Source: Ichthyophis bannanicus | Taxonomy: Eukaryota > Chordata > Amphibia > Gymnophiona > Ichthyophiidae | Reading direction: 5' to 3' | Length of the DNA: 64,000 nucleotides | NCBI GenBank assembly: GCA_033557465.1 | Contig: CM066043.1 | Location: 109,048,278 to 109,112,277 of the forward strand | In this document: positions 1 to 11,402 of the stretch, piece by piece | Layout of the letters: each line of letters begins with the position of its first letter | Numbering within the stretch: the stretch's first letter is position 1 | Position numbers and translations under genes: made by a program | The notes under the pieces: model-generated | Told to the model about the DNA's origin: nothing | Databases searched by the model: none | Seen by the model: the letters and a program-made list of their open reading frames with translations, nothing else

Positions 1-239
1 GCTCGTGGGTCCCTCCCAAGCTTAATATTGCTCTGCTACATCCTAGAGGTCGGGACTGCACTGGAGGGATAAAAAGGAAGGTAAAATTAGACCTTACCTG
101 CTAATTGGCTTTCCTTGAGGACCTCCAGTGCAATCCTGGACTTGGCCAAGTGTTTTTCCATGGTAGTGACCCTCGGCCAGAAGAATGTTATTGGTAGACT
201 AAGGTTGGGGGGAGTCATGTTAGCCAAAATGGTAGCAGG
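1..239 (+). mobile_element. DIRS-like retrotransposon copy B1, left piece of its 3' end
   Basis: The window opens at the last codons of a tyrosine recombinase ORF (stop at about 23-25), followed by the internal complementary region at about 45-130. Its order and sequence match the 3' end of copy B2 at 17537-17700 closely. The copy is interrupted at 239/240 by DIRS copy A1 and resumes at 6604. Its gag, RT and most of its YR lie left of the window. Assignment rests on alignment by eye with B2 and B3. Confidence 0.8.
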
Positions 240-402
240 TTATCTCCAGGAACAAGCAGGAATGTAGTCTTCACATATGGGTATCGTCGGTACTGATGGA
301 GCCTGTGCGGGAATGCTCCCCAGCGTCCAATAGGAACGCTTTTGGGAGCATCCCTCAGCACATGCGCGCTGCCTTCCCGCCTTTCCAACTGTCCCCTCTT
401 CA
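240..402 (+). repeat. left inverted terminal repeat of A1
   Basis: About 160 bp that are the reverse complement, with scattered mismatches, of 6419-6578. The outermost 35 bases recur in reverse complement in the ICR at about 6231-6270. The same repeat begins copies A2 (22898) and A3 (42350). Confidence 0.85.
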
Positions 403-587
403 GTTCTTCGTTTTCCGCGGAACCGACAGGAGACATACCCTGTCACCGCCGCAGAAAATTTCTTCTTTAAACTTGTTTTCTTGTGGTCGCACCTGCCTCC
501 GCACGACACCTACCGATACCGCCGGTTAACTTTTTCTTTTGGTGCTAGGTGCCATTTTGGGCATTAGGCCCCATTTTTCCCCAAAAG

Positions 588-2423
588 ATGGAAAACCCAG
601 CTAGTGGTTTAAAAAAAAAAAAAAAAAAAAATGTACTAAATGTGGCAGTACCATCTCCACCGACACCCATGACTGGTGTCTAAAATGTTTAGGCCCTGAC
701 CATTCTCCATATGAGTGTTCCTCCTGTATGGGGATGACTAAAAGAGGAAGACAGAACCGAGCTGCAAAGCTCGGTACCCTCTTTTCTTCAGATATCAGGT
801 CCATTGCATCGACGTCTTCAAGAGCCTTGTCTTCCTCCCATGGATCTCAGGTAACTAAACATAGGAGCCGGTCCTCCAAGGGTAGCTCTCCTTCAAAGCA
901 TTGAGAGGCCATTGGCATTGCCCTTGAGGAAACTACACCGGCAAAACAGCCCCGGCGGGAGGCTTCGGCCTACAAACAATCAGCGGGGTTCCAGGATGTT
1001 CTCGAGGCTTTGACCTCAGCAGAACTACTGGTGCCATGCTCAGGGGTTCTGGCCGCTTTTACCGGTACCGATGCCCAGGCATCAGCAGCGTCGATAGACC
1101 AGAGATTCCTTGCTATTGAACGCAGTCTTGCAGCTCTCCTTACAGCTGCAGTACTGTTGACACCGGTGGTTCAATGGGCACCGGTACCGATGCCAGTACC
1201 AGCACCGACGGTATCGGCCCTGGTGGGAATCCTCCTCATGTCGACTTTTTATGGCATCTACAGATCGGTACCGGACCAATTCGGTACCGACTTCGATCGA
1301 TACCGAGACCGTGCTTTGTATGAACATCGGGATCAGAGATATTTTGAATCCTCCGATTCCGATGACTCTGATACTTCTGCCGGTACCAGAGTGTTTCTCC
1401 CGGAAGACTCCTCTTCTCCCCAACGCAGAATATCTCCTCTGGAAGACATGTCTTTTCAGGATTTTATTTGTGATGTGGCCCAAGGCCTTTCAATCACGGT
1501 AGCTCCTGTAAAAGAACCTAGAGCAAAGGAAATGGAAATTCTCCAATACCCTAAGGCTCCCAAAGGAGACAGCCACTCTGCCCATTCATGAAATTCTTCA
1601 TGATTTGATGCTCAGAATGTGGGAGACACCTTTGACCACATCTCCTCATTCTAGGAGACTCGATACCATGTATCGAGTTCCACCATGTCCTGGTTTTCAA
1701 AAGACTCAGCTACCACACCATTCATTGCTAGTGGAGTCAGCCATGCGTAGGATGAAAAGTGCAGAGACATGCATCCAATCCTCCAGGTCGTGAATGCAGG
1801 ACTCTTGATGCTTTTGGGTGTCAACATTTCAGGCTTCCATGCTTTCAGCTAGGATCAGCTCATATATTTTATATATGGGAATGTTCCTCAAAGAGGTCAC
1901 AGGAGATTTGGAGCTTATGATCCCCCTTCTCCCTGAAGACAAACGACAGGACTTTCTTGCTCTTTTCAAGCATTCTCAAGATGTCTCCAAGTTTGTAAAC
2001 CGTGCAGCCTTTGACTGCTTTGAATGCATCACCAGAACCTCTGCTATTGCCATTGGTGCACGTCGGATTGCCTGGCTTCAGGCATCAGACTTGGAGATTT
2101 GGGTACAGGATAAATTGGGAAACATCCCTTGCACAGGAGAAAACCTCTTTGGCAAGAATTAGCAGGAGAAGGCTAATGAGTTAGATGCTGATAATATCAC
2201 TTTAGATAGATTGCCAAAATCTACAGCCACTCCAGCCAAAAAGAAACCCTATAAAAAACCCTTTTTCAGCAAAAAGAGGAAGTTTTATCTATCCTATACC
2301 CAGCAAGGGCAAGCTCAGGGTCAAGTTGCCCAGAAGGGTCAACAACAACAATCCAGACAAAAGAAGCCAAAAGGCCTTAGAGATCAACCAGCAACACAGG
2401 CCCAGCCTCCTCAAGGGCTTTGA
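588..2423 (+). pseudogene. DIRS gag-like ORF of A1, broken
   Basis: The structural (gag-like) protein of DIRS elements, presumed to package the RNA. It starts at an ATG at 588, is followed by a run of about 20 A residues, and then encodes two paired cysteine motifs (CTKC and CLKC, 11 residues apart), a likely zinc ribbon also present in A2, A3, B2 and D3. The middle is Ser/Pro/Thr-rich and full of CGGTACCG palindromes. The C-terminal half carries the block shared by A, C and D copies, with FQKTQLP, ESAMR, LDAFG-like and WLQASDL motifs, and ends in a Lys/Gln-rich tail at 2211-2423. At least four breaks are present (an in-frame stop near 902, a stop at about 1589, a frame change near 1605-1818, and a stop at 2160), so it cannot make the full protein. 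Confidence 0.78.
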
Positions 2424-4303
2424 CTCCTTCATAGGGAACTTAGCCGTCCTGCCTCTGAAAGGTCCAGAACCCCTAAACATTCCAGGCAGGTTGTGTCATT
2501 TTGCCAACAGATGGCACCAAGTAACAGCAGAAAACTGGGCTCTGTCCATTGTGGGAGAAGGGTACAAGCTTCATTTTCACAGTATGCCCCCTCCTACAAT
2601 CGTAAGACAATTGAATTCCCAAACCTCTACAGGGAATCTACTGAATCAAGAGGTCTCAACATTCCTTGTTCAAGGAGCAATAGAGGAGGTGCCCATTCTT
2701 CAACAGGGTACAGGGTTCTACTCCCCCTATTTTCTTATTCCAAAGAAAACAGGACACAGACCCATTCTAGACCACAGAGAATTGAACAAATATCTGTTCC
2801 GAGAAAAGTTCAAAATGATTTCTCTGGGAACTCTTCTGCCATACCTTCAAAATCAGGATTGGCTTTGTTCTCTATATCTAAAGGATGCATATACTCACAT
2901 TCTGATCCATCCAGATCACAGGAAATTCTCACGATTCCTTTTCAAGGGAAAACATTTCCAATACAGGGTTCTTCCCTTTGGTCTGGCTTCGGCACCAAGA
3001 GTGTTCACGAAATGCATGGCAGTAGTAGCTGCATTTCTGCGAACCCTGGGGATATTCGTCTTCCCTTACTTGGACGATTGGCTCATTCGAGCCCTCACGG
3101 TTCCAGAAGCCAGCACTGCACTGTCGTGCACAATGCAAATCCTTCAATACTTGGGATTGGTCATTAACCTCCGAAAATCCAAACTTGCTTCGTCTCAGTC
3201 CCTAGAGTTCATAGGAGCTCGTCTAGATACCAGACAGTCAAGGGCTTTTCTTCCACAACCCCGCTGTCTTCGTATAATGCAACTAGCTTCTCAAGCAGCG
3301 GTGAAGTTCTCCCTAACTGCTCGAGAACTACTACAACTATTGGGACATATGGCATCCACGGTTCATGTGGTTCCCTACGCTCACCTTCATATGTGAGCAG
3401 CCCAGTCGACCCTATCCACACAAGATATCAAACTTACAATGACTGATCTTGTCCCTATAATGGTGGCAATCACTGGAAAATCTTCTAGTGGGGTCTCCTT
3501 TCCAGCAACCCCTATTCCAGGCCACCCTAACAACAGATGCATCACAGGTAGGATGGGGAGCACACCTGCATCATCTCTCTACCCAAAGTACCTGGACTCC
3601 ACAGGAGGCTTGTCTTCACATAAACCTCCTGGAACTCAGAGAAATCTATGTAGTTCTTCGAGTATTCCATGCCCAACTCAGCTACAAGACAGTCCTAGTC
3701 CAATCAAGTAGCTATGTTCTATGTGAACAAGCAGAGGGGAACAGGCTCTCTGTCGTTATGCAACAAAGCTTTACGACTATGGGCCCTCGTCAGAGAGCAT
3801 CAAATTCACCTTCTCGTGGTATATCTTCCAGGCATTCAAAACCTTTGGGCAGACAAACTCAGCCGAGTACTGCTGCCTCACGAATGGGCTCTCCACCTAG
3901 ACCAGGTGGCCAAGATATTTCAGATCTGGGGAACCCCAGACATAGACCTATTGTAAGTCCACTGAATGCCAAACTTCCCTGGTTCTGTTCCAGGATTCCT
4001 GCTCAAAATTGCCAGGCAAGGGACACCTTTCTTCTTCATTGGGGTCACGACTTCCTCTATGCCTTCCCACCCATTCCCCTCATCCCCAAAACACTCGTCA
4101 AGCTTCAGAGAGACAGAGGTCGTATGATCCTCATAGCGCCACAGTGGCCACACCAAACGTGGTATCCCCTGCTTCTACATCTCTCTCAAGCTGCACCTCT
4201 GGAGTTAGGCTATGCTCCATATCTCCTCTCCCAAGAGAACGGAATGCTATGGCACCCGAATCCCCAGTCCCTGCATCTCAGGGCCTGGTTGCTGAAAGCT
4301 TAG
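2326..4303 (+). pseudogene. DIRS reverse transcriptase-RNase H of A1, broken
   Basis: Copies the element RNA into DNA. The reading frame overlaps the end of gag. The RT domain runs from about 2520 to 3395 and shows FLIPKK, RPILDHRELNKYL, LPFGLASAPRVFTK and the catalytic FPYLDDWL (3061-3084), with both aspartates kept. A stop at 3394 breaks the frame. RNase H follows in shifted frames: TTDAS..GWGAH (near 3530), LLELREIY (near 3630) and WADKLSR (near 3850). The DIRS-typical APQWPHQTWYPLLLHL segment (about 4138-4185) closes the ORF at about 4301. I saw no recognisable methyltransferase domain. Confidence 0.82.
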
Positions 4304-5337
4304 ACCTTCAGGACCTCAACCTTTCCCAACAGGTAAAGGATATCCTTCAAGCTTCTAGAAAACCTTTCACAAGACGCTCTTATGCCTTCAAGTGGAAACG
4401 TTTTACTATATGGTGTTCACAGAAAGGGTTAAACCCCTTTATTATTATACCTTTGGAATCGATACTAGAGTATCTACTTCATTTATCAAATTCTGGTCTA
4501 AAGACCAATTCAGTAAGAGTCCATCTTAGTGTAATTGCAGCTTCCTATAAGCCTCTAAATGACAACCAATTTCCTGTCGTCCACTCATATCAAGATTTAT
4601 GAGAGGTCTTCTATTAACAAAGCCTCCCATTAGGCCACCACCTGTGGCATGGGATTTAAGCCTAGTTCTCTGGCAGCTCATGAAACCACCTTTTGAACCT
4701 TTAGCCACTACAACCCTAAAGCTTTTGTCCTGGAAGGTCATCTTCCTGATTGCTATCACCTCTGCACGTCGCATTAGTGAATTGCAAGCTTTACTGGCTG
4801 ATCCTCCTTATACTAGGTTTCACCATGATAAGGTTGTTCTCAGAACTCATCCACACTTTAAGCCAAATGTGGTGTCGCTTTTTCATTTAAATCAATCAAT
4901 TTATCTTCCTGTATTCTTTCCGAGGCCTCATGCCTCTAATGCAGAAAGGAACCTTCATACTTTGGATTGTAAAAGAGCCTTAGCTTTTTACCTACGAAGA
5001 ACACAGCAACATAGAAAGTCTACTCAACTTTTTATTGCTTTTGATTCTAGTCATTTGGGACTTCCAGTCTCCAAGTGAACTCTATCCAAATGGATTGCAC
5101 AATGCATATCCTTTGCTTATGAGAATAGGAGTCTTCCTCTTCAAGGCCATGTCACAGCTCACAATGTGAGAGCCATGGCAGCCTCTATGGCTAACCTTCA
5201 CTCTGTCTATTGATGACATTTGTCGAGCAGCCACCTGGTCTTCCGTACACACCTTTACAGCCCACTACTGCCTAGATAAAGCCTCCCGTCGGGATGCCTT
5301 CTTTGGCCAAGCTGTTCATAATCTCTTTCAGACCTAA
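4247..5337 (+). pseudogene. DIRS tyrosine recombinase of A1, broken
   Basis: The integrase of DIRS elements, which joins the circular DNA copy into the genome. The N-terminal SAM-like part is read from about 4300 to 4600 (QVKDILQASRKPFTRRSY). The catalytic part runs on in another frame from 4599: SARRISEL at 4761-4784 carries the first catalytic Arg, the HNVRA motif lies near 5158, and the AHYCLD tyrosine codon is at 5266-5268. A stop at about 5076, a frame change near 4600 and stops near 5210 break the ORF. All catalytic residues can still be found. Confidence 0.8.
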
Positions 5338-6108
5338 TTAAGGTTTAAGGTTTATTAACTTAATATACCGCTAAACGCAATGTACATCATAGCGGTTTAC
5401 AGAGTTCAAATCGAAACAGTCACCAAAAGGTGGGAAGCGAAAGGAAAAGAAGTTACATCAATTGATAGGAAAGCAAACTAGGCAGATTCATACAACAGGA
5501 CAGTAGAAAGGAAAGTGAGGGGAGGGGGAGGGGAAGACAAATCATGTGGGAGGTTTGGGAAGGTCGAAGGCAAAGGTAAAGAGATGAGTTTTAAGGCGGG
5601 TCTTAAAGGTGGCATGGTCCTGTTCGAGGCGGATAGAAGAGGGGAGAGAGTTCCACAGGGCGGGAGCAAGGAAGAAGAACGCAGAGGAACGGGTGGATTG
5701 GAGGCGAGCACAAGTGGGTGAGGGGAGATGCAGACGATTTAGGTGAAAGGAGCGTAGGGAACGGGTTGGGTTATGGAAGTGAACCAGGTTGGCTAGATAC
5801 TGAGGGGAGTGGGTGTGGAGGACATGGTGGAGAAGGACCAGAATCTTGAAATGACTGCGGAACTTGACAGGGAGCCAGTGGAGACGGATGAGGAGAGGAG
5901 TGATATGATCACAGATAGATGCATGAAAGATGAGCCGGGCAGCTGTGTTTTGGATGCGTTGGAGGCGTTGTAGTTGGGAGGCAGGGAGACCAGACATGAC
6001 AGAATTGCAAAAATCGATGCGAGATATAACCAGGGAGAGAAGGAGGGTAGAAAGAGCCTGTGGAGAGAGAAAGGGACGAATAGCACGGATCTGATGTAGA
6101 AAGTAGAA
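5338..6108 (-). mobile_element. 5'-truncated L2/CR1-group LINE inside A1
   Basis: Minus-strand reading from about 6108 to 5542 gives the C-terminal part of a non-LTR reverse transcriptase, with SRIDFCNSVMSGLP, LQRIQNTAARLI, LLIRLHWLPV and LAPALWNSLP, all typical of L2/CR1-group LINEs. The 3' UTR runs down to about 5340 (revcomp of TATACCGCTAAACGC...GCGGTTTAC), a typical LINE/SINE tail. Most of the protein is missing by 5' truncation. It interrupts A1 sequence that is continuous in A3 at about 46555-46600. Confidence 0.8.
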
Positions 6109-6228
6109 TTCAACTCCTACCCACCAACCCTGGTGGGATGCCAGAGATCCATGGGAGGAAGCATGGCCCACCTTACTATAGGTGGCAGCTTCCTGGGGCT
6201 GTCTCCCTGGCATCTTCAGCTAGGGGAG

Positions 6229-6603
6229 TTCCCCATATGTGAAGACTACATTCCTGCTTGTTCCTGGAGATAGCGTAGTTACTCACCTGTAACAGGTGAT
6301 CTCTGGGAACAGCGGGAATTTAGTTTTTACAACCCGCCCACCTCCCTTTGGAGTTGTCTCTCTATCTCTCTGTCTCTTTCCTCTCTTCTTCTATCCTTTC
6401 ACTCAGCTACAAACTTAACTGAAGAGGGACAGTTGTAAAGGCGGGAAGGCAGCGCACATGTGCTGAGGGATGCTCCCAAAAGCATTCCTATTGGACGCTG
6501 GGGAGCGTTCCCACACAGGCTCCGTCGGTACTGACGATACCCATATGTGAAGACTAAATTCCTGCTGTTCCCGGAGATCACCTGTTACAGGTGAGTAACT
6601 ACG
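6229..6603 (+). repeat. internal complementary region and right terminal repeat of A1
   Basis: 6229-6345 is the ICR: its first half is the reverse complement of the A1 left end and its second half that of the A1 right end, back to back. The right inverted repeat is 6419-6578 and the element ends near 6603. The final bases contain the inverted pair ACCTGTTACAGGT and a splice-donor-like CAG|GTGAGT at 6588-6596. Confidence 0.82.
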
Positions 6604-7044
6604 CTTTCCCTTGCGGCGAGCAAAAGAATTATGGAAGAATATAGGTCAGGAGCAGACAGCGGAGTGGTCATTCTGGGATGTAATACAGGGTCTGGCAATT
6701 GCCAGTATCCTGCAGTTGTTCTGCCTCAAGAAGCCGGTGGGTTGCTTTTGGTTTTCTGTGGAGAGGGCAGTGTTTTTGTAATGTACAGATTGAGTATTAC
6801 AAGACAAATGAAGAAGAAAAGGAAATTTGTTTTCATTAATGTTATCTTATTTTGTTGCTCCTGTGAGTCTGCTTTGTTGCTCCTGTGAGTCTGCTTATTG
6901 GGCTGGTGGGTAGTGCCAGCTGCCTGTCATTGGAGATGACACGCTCAGTCTCCAAATTGCTAGTGAGAGCTGACAACCCAGAGGTCGGGACTGCACTGGA
7001 GGTCCTCAAGAAAAGCCAATTAGCAGGTAAGGTCTAATTTCACC
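6604..7044 (+). mobile_element. DIRS copy B1, right piece with right terminus
   Basis: Continues B1 after the A1 insertion. It matches the 3' end of B3 at about 37540-37897: the shared TTTGTTGCTCCTGTGAGTCTG near 6850 and 6873, GGGCTGGTGGGTAGTGCCAGC near 6900, and the terminus TTAGCAGGTAAGGTCTAATT near 7020. A short stretch with 'GTTGCTCCTGTGAGTCTGCTT' is tandemly duplicated at about 6853-6895. It contains no gene. Confidence 0.78.
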
Positions 7045-7855
7045 TTCAACACCAAATAAGGTTCCTGGGCATCATCCTAGACCAAACCCTCTCCCTCAAG
7101 CAGCAAATAAACAAAATTACCAAGACGATCTACTACAAAGCAAGGACCCTCCAGCGACTATGCACACTCATAGACCCACAGGACTTCTGCTCCATCTTTC
7201 AGGCCATGATTCTACCCCATCTCGATTATTGCAATTCAATTTACCAGAGTCCACCTAACTCCTCTCTCCTCCCCCTATGCACAGCCCTCCATACAATGGC
7301 ACGCATCATGAAAAGAGCCTGGAAATACGAGCACATCATCCTCATCCTCAAACAGCTCCACTGGCTCCCCTAAAAAGCCACATTAAGACCCTTTTCCCAC
7401 ACACAGCCATCCATCAATATAAATCCCACCTCAGTACACACTTCCAAGAATTCAAACTTTATGTCCCATCCATATGGACCACACTCCCGACCCCTCTCAG
7501 AGCCACTTCTGACCTCCTTACCTTCCGTAAACAACTGAAAAACCTACCTTTTCATTGAATACTATGACCCTCCCACATAACTCCACCACCTCTGTGTCTG
7601 TCAAATAAAACACACACCACTACCCTGTAAATAAGAACTGTGCTTGTTCCCTTATAAATAAGTTAAATAAGCTAACCTTACAACTCTGTATCTATTATTC
7701 ACCTGTTTAGTATGTTAATGTTAACTTTATGCACAGAAAACAAGGAAGTAATTTGTAGTTAACTTATCACCTGTTTGAAGTAACATATCATTCACAATTC
7801 CATGCACACTGCTTTGACCCGGTGAAAAGCAGTATATAAGCCCAGCTAAATAAAT
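7045..7855 (+). mobile_element. 3' end of an L2-group LINE
   Basis: Plus-strand translation (broken) gives FLGIILDQTLSLKQQI, AMILPHLDYCNSIYQS and the trailing C-terminal region of an L2-type reverse transcriptase. The tail ends AAAGCAGTATATAAGCCCAG followed by CTAAATAAATA, the L2-like 3' terminus. It is 5' truncated at the B1 end. A frame change near 7270-7370 and a stop at about 7370 make it non-coding. Confidence 0.78.
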
Positions 7856-8560
7856 AGAAAGCAATGAAATGCCCCGGTTTCAAAGACGTTACTCCCATGC
7901 CTCTACTAGCCTGAGCCACTAGAGGGCAGCTCAGAATTTTCCTGTCTCCCAGCTCTGAGAAAATCTGTACGAATGAATATTTCACGAGTGAATTCAATCT
8001 TTTTCCTTTCAATGAATGACCACCTTGAGGATGACTTTCACTTGAGCACAATGTGGGAGGCTCCACAAGACTTGGTAGCCATTAGGAGTAGGGAAAATTT
8101 GATTCAGCTCCACGCTGTTTTCCTGGTGAGGGCCTGTTGAGCAGCCAGAAAGTTGGGAGGATTTGGAAGAATTCAGCAGCCTCACACAACCTCAGGACCG
8201 TGCCGTGCATTAGTCTGTGTGGTTTGACTGACAAGAGAGCCATTGCATGGGTCACATTGGATGTGCTACTGTGCCTGAAGGCGATGGTGCTGGTGCCCCT
8301 GGCTGAGTGGACAAGGGCTGATATTCCTTTTATTTCAGTATGCGAAAGGAGGGTGGCACCTCCCAACCAATGCTCGACTCAAGAGGGTCAATGCTCATCT
8401 GCACATGTTGTGCTTCCGAATGGAACTATGAGTTCCATAATCGCAATGATGTGCTGAAGGCATTTCCTAGCGTCTCTGGCCTTAGCTGAAGCTTATTTTT
8501 CATATCCTGATCCAGGAGGATCAGCGAAGATTTCTGCTCTTCTTTTTTTTTTTTTTTTTT
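7856..8560 (+). repeat. left repeat and leader of D1
   Basis: Sequence from GGTTTCAAAGACG to about 8500 matches D2 at 39590-39960, including CTTGAGC(A/G)C(A/G)ATGTGGGAGGCTCC and GAGCAGCCA..AGATTGG/AGTTGGGAGGAT. It ends in a T-run at 8545-8563. No gene is seen here: the gag that should follow has been lost. Confidence 0.65.
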
Positions 8561-8565
8561 TTTTG

Positions 8566-9935
8566 CTGTGCTTGGCTCATACCTTCAGTTCGCCGTCCTC
8601 CCTTCGGCTTTTAACTGCTCCAAGAACATTCTCCAGGGTCATGGTGGTGGTGTCTGCTACGCTACAGCACCAAGAACTATTTGTACACCGTTTTGGATGA
8701 CTGGCTTTTCAGAATCCATTCTCTATGGGGAGCATCTCTGGTTTTGGCCCGAGTGGTGGTGTTCTGGAAGGCCTTGGTTGGGTCACTTGGGGAAAGCATC
8801 TGTTGGAGTCTTCCCAGTCCCTGGTATTTCTGGGAGCACAGTTTGATGCTCAGGTGGGCAGAGTCCTCCTGCCGGAAGAGAGCGCAGTGATTGTTGGAAC
8901 AATTTGAAATACTCCGTTCTTAACAGGCTCCTGGGTTTTGAGATTTTCTACAGCTGCTTGGTTTGATGGTGTTGGTGATCACTATGGTGCCATGGGCGCA
9001 TGCTCATATGAGGCTGCTTGGCAGTCCTTCCTGACCGGAATTAGAGTTCAGACTTCCACTCCATCTGTAAGTGAGAGCCAGTTTGAGGTGGTGGCTATGC
9101 CCACATTATCTGAAGTACATGCTGCTGGATGATCTCTTGTGGGTTCTTCTAGCAATTGTCGCTAGTCTTATGGGCTAGGGAGCCCTTCTTGTCTGAGTAG
9201 CCCAGAACCATTGGAGCTTCAGGGAGGTGGTGTGCTTCATCAACCATCTCGAATCAAGAGCTGTCTGACTGGCCCTCTTGTATTTCCAGCCTTTGGTCAA
9301 GGGCAGGACAGTGTGAGTGTTCTCAGATGATGCCATGTCAGTAGCATATGTCATTTGCCAAGGCAGTGTGAGTTGCGCTGGAGTGGTCCCGAGGATGGCT
9401 CTCTGGTTCACCTGGGCAGAAATAAGCCTCCTAGATATGTTTGGCTCAGCACATTGCTGGGGTGGTCAGTGGTGGAAGCTGTCTTTCTCAGTTGTCACTC
9501 TCAATCCCAGAGAGTGGGAGTTGGGTCAGGAGGCATCTTCAGATGATTTGGTGTTGCTCCATGATGGAATTGATGGCATCCCACACCAATGGCAAAGTGC
9601 CATTTATTTAGTTGCTGCACGGAAACTGGGTCCAAGGACGTTGTTGCCCTGTTTCAGCCCTGGCTATGGCAGTATCTTCTGTATGTCTCTCCTCCATGGT
9701 CGCTATTGGGGCATGTGTTTCGGCACATAGAGCGCTATCTGGGCTGGATTGTTCAGGTTGCGCTGGATTGGCCAAGGAGAGCATGTTTCAGGGACATGAT
9801 GTGGTTCCTGCAGGAACCTACTCTTCGTCTGCCTCTACTTTGGGGCTGGTTGCATCAGGAGTCCTTTTTTTGGTCCTGGATGACCCAATTCTCTTCTCGC
9901 TTACTGCTTGGCTTTTGCAAGAAGTTGGTTGAAAT
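8566..9935 (+). pseudogene. D1 reverse transcriptase-RNase H remnant
   Basis: Heavily decayed relic. The region around 8600-8710 reads as the RT palm core (LPxxFxxAPRT...VVV) with the LDDW site nearly visible at 8690-8705 (TTGGATGACTGG). SLVFLGAQFDAQVGRV lies near 8815-8870. An RNase H relic with SDDA...AYVICQG lies near 9320-9370. The DIRS tail region with LDWPRRAC lies near 9760-9785. No frame stays open past about 140 codons. Assignment comes from matching motif order to B2. Confidence 0.65.
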
Positions 9936-10098
9936 ATAAGGGCTATTCTTCTGCAGTAGTCTCCACACTGCTCAAGGTCTGGAGGGATTCTACCAGCCTG
10001 GCATACATGTGCGTCTGGTATCTCTTGAGCGTGGTGTGGCATATGAAAGCTCTTTCCTGAAGCAGCCAAGTTGCTGTTTCTGGCCTTTGGCAGGAAGG
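9936..10098 (+). pseudogene. D1 tyrosine recombinase, N-terminal remnant
   Basis: Reads YKGYSSAVVSTLLKVW and TSLAYMCVW, matching the YR start of B2 (MTAKGYSATVISTLLKV, residues 1-17). It is cut at about 10098 by the L2 insertion and continues at about 19800. Confidence 0.68.
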
Positions 10099-10181
10099 TT
10101 TATGATTTATGTAAAAGCTTGATATACCTCCCTTCATTACACCAGGACGGTGTACGATAAAATTAAAAAAAACAAGTTTAG
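10099..10181 (-). mobile_element. antisense L2 LINE, 3'-tail piece (partner 19205-19800)
   Basis: The tail of an L2-type LINE on the minus strand, inserted into the D1 recombinase. It is interrupted at 10181 by the L1 and resumes at 19205. The bases AAAAAACAAGTTTAG (10167-10181) are the L1 target-site duplication. Confidence 0.6.
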
Positions 10182-10259
10182 AGGGGGCGGAGGCTGGTAT
10201 CTGGTCAAAATCTGGTACAGATTTTTCGATGCCATCAAACTTGTTTCAACTATGAATAC

Positions 10260-10445
10260 CCTGTAGCTCTGTAAAATGCACTGTATATAGTTTTTCCCAA
10301 GTTCTCCCCTAAGCTATTACCCTGTTCTCTGTAAGCGCATTGTGTCGTTGTCGCATTGTAGCATTGTTCTGTTCACTGTGAACCGCACTGATTTTTAATA
10401 GCGCGGTATATAAGAAATGTAAATAAAATAAATAAAATAAAATAA
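10260..10445 (+). mobile_element. LINE/SINE 3'-tail fragment inside the L1 5' region
   Basis: The block ending GTGAACCGCACTG..GCGCGGTATATAAG and (AAATAAAAT)n looks like an L2-type 3' end inserted into the L1 leader. There is too little sequence for a firm family call. Confidence 0.45.
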
Positions 10446-10553
10446 AGATGGACGTGTAAGAGCGGTGCTCCGGGGGGCAAAACAAGAATCCTGATTTTCT
10501 GCAATATTTGATCAAATAGTTCCTACCTACTTGGTTGCCATTCGATCCTGGAT

Positions 10554-11402
10554 ATGCCGGGCTCCAAACAGATGCGGCTGGATTTCCAGCTATCTCAAAA
10601 TGCTAGCGCAAAGAGAACCAAGATGGAACCTCTCTCACCTCACAAGATTGCGGTCATCCGAGATAGCCCTGAGACCTCGCAGGAGATCTTGACTGAGATT
10701 CGGGTAGTCAAAGAAATGGTCAAAGCTAATGGAGAATCGTTAAGTGCAATGCAGGAAGATATTAAAGCTTTGAGATCTTTGTTGGAGTATAATACAGTTT
10801 GTTTGGAGAAGGTAGAGAAGGTGGTGGTGTCACATGGGGAGAGGCTCGAGGCTGTTGAGAAGCAGGCCAAGTTGATTTGCTCACTGCAAAGAGAGGTGGA
10901 AAATGGCAATAATCACTCGTGGCGAAACATAAGGATACTAGGAGTGCCTGAGGGAGCAGAGGGGCATGACTTGATATCCTTTCTGCAGGTTATGATTCCA
11001 GGTGTGTTAAAGCTGCATTTCACTATGCTGTTCGAGATCAAGGGTGCCCATAGAGTGCCTACGCAGTCCGGGGCCATGAACAAGCGTCCACGCCCAATTA
11101 CCTTGAAAGTTTTTTGCGTTTTCGACAAGTGTTGCAAATAATGGGAGCAGCCAGAGCACTTACAGCTTTGGAGTACCAGGGGCATAAACTCCTGTTCTTC
11201 CCTGACTTTGTGAAGGTGACGGTGGATCGGAGAAAGAGTCTTTTGGCGTTGCGTCTACGCTTGATACATCTGAAGGCCCGTTTTGGACTGCTATATCCTG
11301 CCTGCATGAAAGTCACTTTGCATAACTAGATCAAGACTTTTGATGATCCTGGAGATCTATGTGCATTTCTGGAGGATAAAGAGTCGGCGGTGATGCAGTG
11401 AA
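10554..11402 (+). pseudogene. L1 ORF1 protein, broken
   Basis: The RNA-binding chaperone of L1. From the ATG at 10554 the first 195 codons give an N-terminal segment, a long heptad-like coiled coil (about residues 40-125: EILTEIRVVKEMVK, LSAMQEDIKALRSL, VVSHGERLEAVEK) and the start of the RRM-like region (NIRILGVPEG, where human L1 has similar sequence). A frameshift near 11110-11140 moves the C-terminal domain to another frame, with ALEYQGHKLLFFPDF and FGLLYPA. An early stop at 11328 precedes the last residues (KTFDDPGDLCAFLE), whose natural stop is near 11402. Length with breaks is about 280 codons, short of the mammalian protein (about 340). Confidence 0.82.

Larger units (their letters stand above)
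240..6603 (+). mobile_element. DIRS-like YR retrotransposon copy A1
   Basis: A complete but inactivated DIRS-like element inserted into B1. Order: left terminal repeat, leader, gag, RT-RNase H, tyrosine recombinase, internal complementary region, right terminal repeat. The left end begins TTATCTCCAGGAACAAG and the right end finishes near GTGAGTAACTACG. The two termini are inverted copies over about 160 bp. An antisense L2 LINE piece (5338-6108) sits between the YR and the ICR. Every reading frame carries stops or frameshifts. No target-site duplication is visible, as expected for YR integration. Confidence 0.88.

Noticed and set aside
2493..3167. A 224-codon open stretch on the plus strand
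   Set aside because: It is an alternative frame of the A1 reverse transcriptase and has no motifs of its own.
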